This document shows, piece after piece, positions 1 to 7,066 of a stretch of DNA of 19,266 nucleotides (position 1 is the stretch's first letter; each line of letters begins with the position of its first letter). Source of the stretch: JAAYAY01 sp964429355 (GTDB lineage: Bacteria > Planctomycetota > Planctomycetia > Pirellulales > Thermoguttaceae); the NCBI GenBank assembly GCA_964429355.1, contig CAYSCH010000162.1, positions 1 through 19,266 on the forward strand. The letters are read 5' to 3'. The notes below the pieces were generated by a model. The model was not told the origin of the DNA, did not search any database, and saw only the letters and a program-made list of their open reading frames with translations. The translations under genes were made by a program, and so were the position numbers.

Positions 1-2
1 GC

Positions 3-335
3 ATTGAAAACAACCAGTACCAGGAACTGCTGTGCCCCGAGTTCACCTCGGCCTTCCTGCGTCAGGGCCTCTATGGCGTGCAGCCCTGGGGCGTGCGCAA
101 CGACGCCAACAAGCGTGTCCGCATCCGCCGCTTAGGTCCGCTGCTGGCCGCCCGTCGGATCCGGCTGAAGTCCAATTGCCCTTCGACCCAGATCCTCTAC
201 CACCAGCTCCAGGAGTTCCCCATTGCCGACCACGACGACGGGCCCGACGCCCTGGAGATGGCCATGCGCCTGGCCTGCGAGCTGCTCGCCCCGGTGTGGA
301 ACGACGGTCTCGGCAACCGCCTCTGGGTCGAGTAA
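3..335 (+). CDS. Phage-type terminase large subunit, C-terminal fragment (5' end outside window)
   Basis: The open frame runs in from the window edge and ends at TAA 333-335, giving about 110 residues. The stretch QILYHQLQEFPIADHDDGPD followed by ALEMAMRLA resembles the C-terminal nuclease (RNase H-fold) part of TerL-like terminases, in which an acidic HDDGPDALE-type motif lies near the end and helps bind the catalytic metal. In phages this enzyme cuts concatemeric DNA and packages it into the capsid. The N-terminal ATPase half lies outside the window, so the length of the whole gene is unknown. No portal, protease or capsid gene follows: the next genes are a small exported protein and pilus genes. 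This is therefore either the edge of a prophage or an isolated domesticated terminase. The family call rests on motif recognition only. Confidence 0.7.
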   Translation: MENNQYQELLCPEFTSAFLRQGLYGVQPWGVRNDANKRVRIRRLGPLLAARRIRLKSNCPSTQILYHQLQEFPIADHDDGPDALEMAMRLACELLAPVWNDGLGNRLWVE

Positions 336-646
336 GACTAACACCAAGGACGCGCTCATGAATGACTCGAACAAATTGCCACCCAATTGACCAACCAATT
401 TCTGGGCGCGCCCTACCCCAGACTACTCACCAGCCGCCGATTTCGTAATACCCCGCTATAGAATGATACAGAGTCTTCTTGTCGTTCCGCATTTAACAAC
501 TTTTCCGGCCGAATGCCCCTCGATCCCCCGGAAGCACTCCCACAGGCCTCGCCCCTTGCTGAATCGTGAGCGATCCTCTTACATGGGACAACGAGGCCGG
601 CCCCGCGTCTTCCCGCCGGATTTCCACTTGCCGAAAGGAGTTCGTC
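336..646. other. Intergenic stretch between terminase end and small exported protein
   Basis: About 310 bases with no convincing gene. An AAGGA at 346-350 precedes an ATG at 358 with good spacing, but that frame stops after ten codons at 388-390. Shifting frame near base 374 gives a further 28 or so protein-like codons (reading IATQLTNQFLG...) before a stop at about 460. This could be the decayed start of a gene that once followed the terminase, or it could be chance. A TATAGA at 457-462 resembles a -10 box but has no -35 match at the right distance. I see no strong terminator. Confidence 0.4.
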
Positions 647-916
647 ATGATCGTCCGCCGTCACTGGGGCGCCACAGCCCTGGCCATCGTCGTATGCTGT
701 TGCGTGCTAGGCTTTTGTCGGGCCCCCGCCCAGGCCCAGCGGACCCCCAATCCGGCAAAACCGCCCTTTGCCAGTTCCATCGAACAACGGGCGGAAAGCG
801 TCAACGAACTTAAAGCGATCCGCCTCCTGCTCGAAGAACAGAACCGCCTGATCAAAGAACAAACCGAACTGTTCCGTTCCGCGCTCTCCAGCGCGCCCCA
901 GGCGAAGAAGAGCTGA
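647..916 (+). CDS. Small exported coiled-coil protein, function unknown
   Basis: Encodes 89 residues. The ATG at 647 is chosen because AAAGGAG at 634-640 lies at ribosome-binding distance; a GTG at 566 in the same frame would add an unlikely basic, proline-rich head. Residues 1-30 look like a signal peptide: Arg residues at 4-5, a hydrophobic core with three adjacent Cys, then an A-Q-A site before a Pro-rich stretch. Residues from about 45 to 83 are a charged amphipathic helix (ELKAIRLLLEEQNRLIKEQT) likely to form a coiled coil. I do not recognise the family. It lies 42 bp before the pseudopilin gene in the same direction and may be transcribed with the pilus cluster, so a periplasmic role near that machine is possible but unproven. 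A secreted lipoprotein is less likely because no proper lipobox is visible. Confidence 0.6.
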   Translation: MIVRRHWGATALAIVVCCCVLGFCRAPAQAQRTPNPAKPPFASSIEQRAESVNELKAIRLLLEEQNRLIKEQTELFRSALSSAPQAKKS

Positions 917-958
917 ACGTCCGCGGGAAAGCCCCGGCGGACGGACAGAATCACCAAC

Positions 959-1579
959 ATGAAAACTCGCAGGCCACAACGCGCCGCCGTGACCGTCATC
1001 GAGATCCTGCTCGTGGTGGTGATCATGGCCATCCTGGCCGGACTGGCGATTCCCAACGCCAATCCGGGCATCCTGGAGCAACTGCGCTCGGCCGCCGGGA
1101 TCCTCGCAGCAGATTTGGCCTACGCCCGCAGCCAGGCCGTCACCTACGGGAGCCAATTCCGCGTGACGTTCAGCACCGAGGAGGGCGAGTATGAAATCGA
1201 GCATGCGGGGACCAACCCGGCCCTCGACGACATCCTGGTAAACCCGTTCGCCAAGGAATCCACGCCCGCCGGCCAATACGTTGTGGTTCTGTCGGAACTG
1301 CCCAACCTCGGCCCTGAAGTCCGCTTGGCGGCCATTTACACGATCGATGCCGGCGGCGTGCCGCAGCAACCCGTCAGCGACGTCATTTTCGGTCCTCTCG
1401 GTGAGACGGCCCGGTCGCTGAACACACGAGTCTGGTTGGCGGTCGGCGCCGGTACCGCCACCAAGACCATCACGGTGAATATCAACGCCGTGACCGGCCT
1501 GGCGACGATTGAATCGCCGGGCACGTACTCCCTGCCCGTCGCAGTGCCCCAGACAACTACCGCGACCAGTGGACTGTGA
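959..1579 (+). CDS. FimT/GspH-like type IV pseudopilin
   Basis: Encodes 206 residues. The N-terminus is a short basic leader (MKTRRPQRAA) followed by VTVIEILLVVVIMAILAGLA, the class III signal of prepilins: a hydrophobic helix with Glu at +5 after the cleavage site. The position before cleavage is Ala (residue 10) rather than the usual Gly. The next segment (AAGILAADLAYARSQAVTYG) matches the helix following the signal in FimT/GspH minor pseudopilins, and the remainder is a plausible beta-rich globular domain. Such proteins are processed by prepilin peptidase (not in this window) and sit at the tip or base of the pilus or pseudopilus to prime assembly. It is the first recognisable gene of the pilus cluster and is followed after 85 bp by pilM. 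It could be a GspG/PilA-type subunit instead, but the length and second helix favour GspH/FimT. Confidence 0.85.
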   Translation: MKTRRPQRAAVTVIEILLVVVIMAILAGLAIPNANPGILEQLRSAAGILAADLAYARSQAVTYGSQFRVTFSTEEGEYEIEHAGTNPALDDILVNPFAKESTPAGQYVVVLSELPNLGPEVRLAAIYTIDAGGVPQQPVSDVIFGPLGETARSLNTRVWLAVGAGTATKTITVNINAVTGLATIESPGTYSLPVAVPQTTTATSGL

Positions 1580-1664
1580 GCGGCCCGAACCCATCCTTCC
1601 AGAATTCCATCACTCAGGCTTATCCGTCGACCCCTTCTGACCAACCCTGCTCCCAAGATCCTCC

Positions 1665-2720
1665 ATGATAAGTTGGCTCGACAAATACCGCTCCAGTCCG
1701 ATCGGCATCGACATCGGAAGCCGGTGCGTCAAGCTGATGCAGTTTGACCGCGAAGGTTCGCGCGTTCGCGAAGCGGCACGTTGGGATCTCCCCACCGCAT
1801 GCCCTACCGACGCCGACGAGCGCGACACCCAGATTGTCGAGACGATTCAGCGCGCTCGAGAGGGGCGCAGCTTTCGCGGCAAGGAGGCTGTTTTCTGCCT
1901 TCGCGCGGCGGACCTCTTCGTTCAGAATCTCCGCGTTCCCAAGGCGGAAGGCGTCGAACTGGCGCGACTCGTCCACGAAGAGGCCCGCGGGCGTCTTCCT
2001 TTCCCGGGAGACGAGGCTGAAGTGCGATTCTTGGAAGCCGGCGACGTTCGCCATGGCGACGCCGTCCGCCGGGAAGTCATCGTCATGGCCTGCCACCGTC
2101 CGGCCGTGACAAGAACTCTGGAGATCGCGGATCGGCTCGGGTTGACTCCCATGGCGCTCGACAACGAGCCCTCGGCCCTTCTCCGCTGCTACAGCCGGCA
2201 GTTTCGCCGCGCCGACGATCACTTGCGGCGGATAATGCTCGTCAACGTCGGAGCCTCCAGCACGGTCGTTCTCATCGCCCAAGGCCAGAACCCGATGTTC
2301 GTCAAATATCTCGATCTGGGCGGGCGCCACCTCGACGAGGCCGTCGCCCGGCACCTGCAGATGCCCTTGGCCGAAGCGGCCTCTCTCCGCCGCCACAACG
2401 GAGACCGCCGAGCCGACCAGCGCGACGAGGAAATCACCCGCGGCATTTCCGAATCCATCCGGCCGGTCCTGGAGCGGCTCGTGAACGAGTTGACCATGTG
2501 TGTACGCTACCACAGCGTCACCTTCCGCGGGCAATCACTGACCCAAGTCATTCTTGGCGGCGGCGAAGCCTGCGAAACCCTGCGCCAGTGGATTGGCGAG
2601 CGACTGGACGTGCCCTGCGAACTGGGCGAACCCTTCCGCGACCTGGAGACGCCCCGTCTCGGCGGACGGAGCAGCCTGTGGGACATCGCCGCAGGACTGG
2701 CACTCCGCAATCCGACTTGA
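1665..2720 (+). CDS. pilM: Type IV pilus assembly protein PilM-like (actin/FtsA fold)
   Basis: Encodes 351 residues, the usual PilM length. The actin-like ATPase fold is visible as a phosphate-1 loop at residues 13-27 (GIDIGSRCVKLMQFD), a phosphate-2 segment near 191-204 (MLVNVGASSTVVLI), and an adenosine-site glycine run near 295-301 (VILGGGE). PilM is a cytoplasmic protein on the inner face of the membrane that binds ATP and the N-terminal tail of PilN, linking the motor to the alignment complex. The next gene is a PilN-like protein 16 bp downstream, giving the classical M-N-O-P-Q order. No clear Shine-Dalgarno precedes the ATG, but an N-terminus directly before IGIDIGS fits the family. GspL is the related alternative; the separate small PilN argues for PilM. 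Confidence 0.9.
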   Translation: MISWLDKYRSSPIGIDIGSRCVKLMQFDREGSRVREAARWDLPTACPTDADERDTQIVETIQRAREGRSFRGKEAVFCLRAADLFVQNLRVPKAEGVELARLVHEEARGRLPFPGDEAEVRFLEAGDVRHGDAVRREVIVMACHRPAVTRTLEIADRLGLTPMALDNEPSALLRCYSRQFRRADDHLRRIMLVNVGASSTVVLIAQGQNPMFVKYLDLGGRHLDEAVARHLQMPLAEAASLRRHNGDRRADQRDEEITRGISESIRPVLERLVNELTMCVRYHSVTFRGQSLTQVILGGGEACETLRQWIGERLDVPCELGEPFRDLETPRLGGRSSLWDIAAGLALRNPT

Positions 2721-2736
2721 AGCCGGCACTCGAAAC

Positions 2737-3501
2737 ATGAACCAGACCACGCACGATATCGATTTCCTCCCAACCGACGTCAAGCGACGGCGCACCAGAC
2801 GCCACGGCCGCTCGTGGCGGGTGATCGTGATTGCCGCAGCCCTCGGCCTCTGCGTCATGGTGGCGATCGGCCAATCCCGCACCCTCCACCAGATCCAGCA
2901 ACGAGTGGCGCAGGTCGAGCCCGAACGAAAATTGCTCGACGCACGCCAGGTTCAACTCGACCAGTTGCGAGAGCAACTGGCCAAAACCGACGCGCGCGCC
3001 GAACTCGTGGCCTATATGGGCCATCCCTGGCCCAAAACCCAATTGCTCGCCGCGGCCTTGAATTCCCTTCCCGACGCAGTGGTCTACAACGCCATTCGCA
3101 TCACTCATGAAGACCTGTCCGGCCAGGCAGCGCGCAAACCACAGGGCGACGCAGCCGACGAGGATCTCACCCGCCTGGAGCCTGCCCAACGCGATTTGAG
3201 GCTCCTCCAGCAGGAATGCGACTTCGCCGTTGTCGCCATCACCCTCGAGGGAAATACCACCGACGGAATCGAGTTGCACCGCTACATGGACGATCTCAAC
3301 CACGTTCCGCTCCTCGACAAGGTGGAGCTTCATTCCCTCGAATCGACCGGCGAAGAATCGCTCGCCAAATTCCGTTTCGAGGCTCGCCTTACCGTCCGAC
3401 CGGGATTTGGGCAACGGGGCGGCCCGGATGGAGCGTCCAGGCAACTCGTGCAAACGGCGCCACCCGCCGAGCCCGGCCTTTCGGAGTCGCACCAGCCATG
3501 A
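2737..3501 (+). CDS. pilN: PilN-like inner-membrane alignment protein
   Basis: Encodes 254 residues. The cytoplasmic tail holds DIDFLP at residues 7-12, equivalent to the INLLP-type motif through which PilN docks into PilM. A basic stretch follows (KRRRTRRHGR), then one transmembrane helix at about 28-45 (VIVIAAALGLCVMVAIG). After it comes a periplasmic coiled coil (about 50-90, rich in Gln, Glu and Leu) and a ferredoxin-like C-terminal domain. The ATG at 2737 is chosen because it places the docking motif at the N-terminus; the upstream extension of the frame overlaps pilM. The TGA overlaps the pilO start as ATGA, so the two are probably translationally coupled. It runs longer than typical PilN (about 200 residues), with a Gly/Pro-rich tail. 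Its role is inferred from architecture and gene order. Confidence 0.8.
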   Translation: MNQTTHDIDFLPTDVKRRRTRRHGRSWRVIVIAAALGLCVMVAIGQSRTLHQIQQRVAQVEPERKLLDARQVQLDQLREQLAKTDARAELVAYMGHPWPKTQLLAAALNSLPDAVVYNAIRITHEDLSGQAARKPQGDAADEDLTRLEPAQRDLRLLQQECDFAVVAITLEGNTTDGIELHRYMDDLNHVPLLDKVELHSLESTGEESLAKFRFEARLTVRPGFGQRGGPDGASRQLVQTAPPAEPGLSESHQP

Positions 3502-4114
3502 AACCGCAGGAAAATCGGACCCAAAGTTGGCTCGTCCTTTCCGCCATGGGCGGGCTGGTTGTCGCCTACGCCTACTACTTCTATCTCCCCACCAACCGCA
3601 AGATCGACGGGCTGAGAAACGAGCTTGCCGCGGCCGAGCGGCAGGCCGAACAGGGGGTGCCCCTCGTGGCCGCCATCGANNNNNNNNNNCCGTCCAGTAC
3701 ACTCAGGCCTGGGAGCAGGCAGCCCCTTCCGAAAACCAGTTGGCCGGAGTCTTTGCGCAGATCCACAATTTGACCCGACTTGCCGAAACGGAAACCACGC
3801 GTTTCGAGCCGCAGCCGGCGGTCGTCTACGAGACTTTTCTGCGGATTCCGGTCTCCATGGAATGCCGCGGAAACTTCGCCCAATTGGCCGCCGTCCTGAC
3901 CGGCCTGGAGCGTCTCCAGCGACCCATCTGGGTGCGAAACGTCGATATCGAGTCGACCGGAGAAGATAGCGAACTTGCACGGGCCGAGATAAGCCTGGAT
4001 GTCTTTGCCGATAATCTGGAAGATTCCGATCAGGAAAATCTCTCTGGCAAGCCGATAACCCTGGAGGCGGACCCACCCAGCATCAAGGTGGAGAGGTCCG
4101 GTACAGACTTGTGA
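3498..4114 (+). CDS. pilO: PilO-like inner-membrane alignment protein, interrupted by an assembly gap
   Basis: The start ATG at 3498 overlaps the pilN stop. The first 60 codons give a short cytoplasmic tail, a transmembrane helix at about residues 10-30 (SWLVLSAMGGLVVAYAYYFY), and a charged coiled coil (LRNELAAAERQAEQ). A run of 10 N at 3680-3689 interrupts the gene. On the far side the coding frame is shifted and continues from about 3692 (VQYTQAWEQAAPSENQLAGV) to TGA 4112-4114, about 140 residues of PilO-like domain. The total is roughly 200 residues plus the gap, normal for PilO. PilO pairs with PilN in the periplasm and binds PilP, connecting the platform to the secretin. The frame change follows from the arbitrary N length and is not evidence of a mutation. 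The end overlaps the next gene as GTGA. Confidence 0.75.
3680..3689. other. Assembly gap of 10 N inside pilO
   Basis: Ten N separate two parts of one gene that lie in different frames. To join them in frame, the true missing length must equal 2 modulo 3, whereas 10 equals 1 modulo 3, so the N run is a placeholder and not a measured length. Confidence 0.95.
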
Positions 4115-4776
4115 AGATCCTTCGACGAATCAAACGCGAAGCTCGCAACAGCCCGGCAAAGGCCGTTGTCCTTGCGGGCTTATTTGGATTTGCCGTTTAC
4201 TCGTGGGCTCCGCTTGTGGTCGGCTTTCTCACGGCGGACGAACAGACGCCACGACAGGCGGTCAAGAACGAGCCGCAGCCCGGCCCTCCGCACCAGGCCC
4301 ACAAGGCCGGTGAGAAGCCTCAGGCTGCTGCTGAGAACACCGAACGAACCAGGCGCCCCACGTGGTGCCAGGTGCGCCAGTGGCGCCAGGATTGTCCCTG
4401 GACCGCGCCGGCCGAACTGTCGCTACTACGGGATCCCTTCCACCTGATACCCGACCCGAACAACGCCGTCGCCGAGAGCCAGACGCCGGAGGAACCACCC
4501 AAAGCCACACCCGAACAAGCCGTCGCTGCCCTTGCCATCCAACTGACCGGCACCTTGGTGAGCCCCAAACGCCGCGTCGCAATCATCGACGGGCGGGCCT
4601 ACCGCGAGGGCGACACAATCCACGTTGAACACCTTGGCACGACCTGGGAAATGCAGATTCGCCGTATCGAACCCAACCGAGTCAAGCTCGGCTGGCAGTC
4701 GATCGAGCGCGAGTTGACGCTCCCGGAAAGGCCACAAGTGGGACGAATCGAGCTGGTCGACCGTTCCAGGAAATAG
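4111..4776 (+). CDS. PilP/GspC-like periplasmic linker protein
   Basis: Encodes 221 residues from a GTG start at 4111 that overlaps the pilO stop (GTGA). A basic N-terminus (MKILRRIKREAR) precedes a transmembrane helix at about 18-40 (AVVLAGLFGFAVYSWAPLVV). A long Pro/Gln/Glu-rich linker with a few Cys follows, and then a C-terminal domain from about residue 140: LTGTLVSPKRRVAIIDGRAY, EGDTI, and a repeat of short beta strands ending near VGRIELV. That pattern (an L-x-G-T strand, AIIDG, Y-x-x-GD, then a strand pair) is the beta-barrel homology region shared by PilP and GspC, which contacts the N0 domain of the secretin. The transmembrane helix is GspC-like, because PilP is usually a lipoprotein. 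Position directly before the secretin supports the role. Confidence 0.75.
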   Translation: MKILRRIKREARNSPAKAVVLAGLFGFAVYSWAPLVVGFLTADEQTPRQAVKNEPQPGPPHQAHKAGEKPQAAAENTERTRRPTWCQVRQWRQDCPWTAPAELSLLRDPFHLIPDPNNAVAESQTPEEPPKATPEQAVAALAIQLTGTLVSPKRRVAIIDGRAYREGDTIHVEHLGTTWEMQIRRIEPNRVKLGWQSIERELTLPERPQVGRIELVDRSRK

Positions 4777-4867
4777 CCTGCCAACTACCCACGAACGGAT
4801 CGACAGGCATGTGCAGGAAGCACTCGCCGCCCAGAACTACGTCAGCCTTCGTCACGGAAGACACACC

Positions 4868-7066
4868 ATGAGCCGCTCTCGAATTGGCCTGCTTACGGCA
4901 GTGATGCTCGTCGGAGTCGGGCTGGCGGTCTGCCTGGGCGCCCTGAGCGACCGAGAGTCGAGCTTGTCCAGCATCTGGGCTGCGCCCGCCAGCAGTCGCG
5001 TGCCGGACGATTCTTCCGCCCCTTCTCCATCGGCGAGTCAGGAAACCGATCAACAATCGCCCCCCGGCGGACAAGACAGCAACGCCGCGTCCCGCAGCGC
5101 CACCGCGCCGGCTCCGGAGAAGAACACCGATCTGGCAGATGTCCTGGCGAGCCATGGTCCCCTGTGGGCCCAGTCGCATCCGTCGATCACCTACCAGATT
5201 CAACCACCACGTGACGATTCCGCGTTACTGAAATTGCTTGAGACGTTTAAAGAGCGATTGGATGCAGACGCCGGTGCTCCGCGGACGCAACCCGTCCGCG
5301 AGCCCGGCAACGCATCCACTGCCGCTCCCATGCCGGTCCCGCCGACTCCCCCGGCACCCGCCGAAGGGTCCACCACGCCCGGCGAGCCCATCCCCGCCCC
5401 CCCGCCCATCGCAACGGTCGACGACCTTGGCAATCATCGCTTCGAAATCCATTTCCAGAACAGCGACATCCGCCAAGTCCTGGAAGCCATCAGCGAACAC
5501 GCGGGGCTGAACATCGTCGTCAGCGACACGGTTCAAGGCAACGTGACGGCCAATTTCGTTGACGTGGATGCCCAGGAAGCACTTGATGCAATCCTGAAGT
5601 CGGCCGGATTCCTCGCCCGCCAGGAAGGCAGCTTCCTCTATGTGGCCGCCCCCGAAGATTTCGAGGAGATGGAGAAGACGCTGGACCAGCTCGCCACTCG
5701 CGTCTATCGCCCCAACTATGTGACCGCTGCCGAACTGAACACGCTGATCACGCCGCTCCTGACGGAAAAAACCGGATTCGCAAGCGTCTCGACAGCGTCG
5801 GAAGTGGGCGTAGCTGCCGACGAGTCCAATGTCGGGGGAAACGGCTATGCAGGCGACGAGGTCCTCCTCATACGCGACTATTCCGCCGTCCTGGCCCAAG
5901 TCGATCAAGTCATCGCCGAAGTCGACGTCAAGCCGATGCAGGTCATCATCGAGGCGACGATCCTGAGCGTCAAGCTCGACGATGAGACCAAGATGGGGGT
6001 CAGTTTCGAGTTCCTTCGCAACAATCCCAACGTCCGCTTCGGGATCGGCACGCCCCTGGAGGACCTGCCCTCCTCGCTCAGCAAAGGCGGTCTCCAGTTC
6101 GCATTTCTGGACACCAATCTGGGAGCGTTCATCGACGCCCTGGAATCCATTCAGGACACCAACGTCATCGCCACGCCGAGAGTGCTCGTCTTGAACAAGC
6201 ACCGAGCCGAGGTCCAGATCGGCAAATCCGATGGCTACATCAATTCGACCGTCACGGAGACGAGCACGTCCCAGAGCGTGGCGTTTCTCGACACGGGCAC
6301 GATTCTGCGGATACGTCCCTTCATATCTCCCGATGGACTCGTCCGCATGGAACTCCATCCGGAGCTCTCCACGGGCGACGTCGTGGTCAGCGAAAGCTTC
6401 ACGATCCCCAAGAAGGAAGTCACCCAGGTGACCACCAACGTCATGGTCCGGGACGGCTGCACCGTGATCATCGGCGGCCTCATCCGAGAACAATTGACCA
6501 GCGGAAAGGCTCAACTGCCTCTGCTGGGAGGCCTTCCCTTCGTCGGCCCGCTGTTCCAGTCGAGCCAGAATCAATCGACCGAGCGAGATGAGATCTTGAT
6601 CCTGCTCACGCCCCACATCGTTCGCGAACCCGCTGCCTATGCCGAGGGCGCTCAGGCGGCCGGCGAATTCCACCGACGCCGAGACGTCATGGCCGAGAAG
6701 AACTCGCCCTACAGCCGCGACCACATCTCCCGTCAGTACTTCCGTCTGGCCCAGAACGCCTGGGCCCAAGGCGATCGCGAGCGGGCCTTGCGGTACGCGG
6801 AAGTGGCCGTGCACTTCAACCCCGGAAATCGGGCCGCCATCGATCTGCGAAGCGACATCTGGATGAACCAGTCCGTCGGTGGGCACACACTCGTGGCACC
6901 CACGGCCTTGCCAGAGTCGTCCGCGATGCTCCTGGACGACGAGAAGCTGCCGACCTGGGTTCTCCAGGGCCTTCAAGAAAATACAAACCAATCACTTCGC
7001 CCTTCTGCCCCACCGGCGGAAGCGGCGTCCAGCAAGAACATCACGAAACCGGGGGGTTGGCGATGA
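4868..7066 (+). CDS. Secretin of a type IV pilus / type II secretion system (PilQ/GspD family) with C-terminal extension
   Basis: Encodes 732 residues from ATG 4868, which has GGAAG at 4856-4860; the frame extends to 4811 but without a good start context. A hydrophobic N-terminus (about 5-25) and an A-A-P-A region near 40 suggest export. A Ser/Pro/Ala-rich linker runs to about 185. An STN/N0 domain follows at about 190-265 (FEIHFQNSDIRQVLEAISEH), then an N1-like domain at about 277-365, and the secretin barrel at about 434-587 with IATPRVLVLN, IIGGLIREQ, LPLLGGLPFVGPLF and EILILLTPHIVRE. This forms the multimeric outer-membrane pore for the pilus or secreted substrate. Unusually, about 145 residues follow the barrel, including a TPR-like helix pair near 622-665 (RLAQNAWAQGDRERALRYAE). 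The stop overlaps the next gene as ATGA. Confidence 0.93.
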   Translation: MSRSRIGLLTAVMLVGVGLAVCLGALSDRESSLSSIWAAPASSRVPDDSSAPSPSASQETDQQSPPGGQDSNAASRSATAPAPEKNTDLADVLASHGPLWAQSHPSITYQIQPPRDDSALLKLLETFKERLDADAGAPRTQPVREPGNASTAAPMPVPPTPPAPAEGSTTPGEPIPAPPPIATVDDLGNHRFEIHFQNSDIRQVLEAISEHAGLNIVVSDTVQGNVTANFVDVDAQEALDAILKSAGFLARQEGSFLYVAAPEDFEEMEKTLDQLATRVYRPNYVTAAELNTLITPLLTEKTGFASVSTASEVGVAADESNVGGNGYAGDEVLLIRDYSAVLAQVDQVIAEVDVKPMQVIIEATILSVKLDDETKMGVSFEFLRNNPNVRFGIGTPLEDLPSSLSKGGLQFAFLDTNLGAFIDALESIQDTNVIATPRVLVLNKHRAEVQIGKSDGYINSTVTETSTSQSVAFLDTGTILRIRPFISPDGLVRMELHPELSTGDVVVSESFTIPKKEVTQVTTNVMVRDGCTVIIGGLIREQLTSGKAQLPLLGGLPFVGPLFQSSQNQSTERDEILILLTPHIVREPAAYAEGAQAAGEFHRRRDVMAEKNSPYSRDHISRQYFRLAQNAWAQGDRERALRYAEVAVHFNPGNRAAIDLRSDIWMNQSVGGHTLVAPTALPESSAMLLDDEKLPTWVLQGLQENTNQSLRPSAPPAEAASSKNITKPGGWR

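Noticed and set aside
5225..6991. Very long open frame (588 codons) on the minus strand across the secretin gene
   Set aside because: It mirrors the + strand secretin codon for codon in a GC-rich gene, its protein has no recognisable family, and the secretin is certain.
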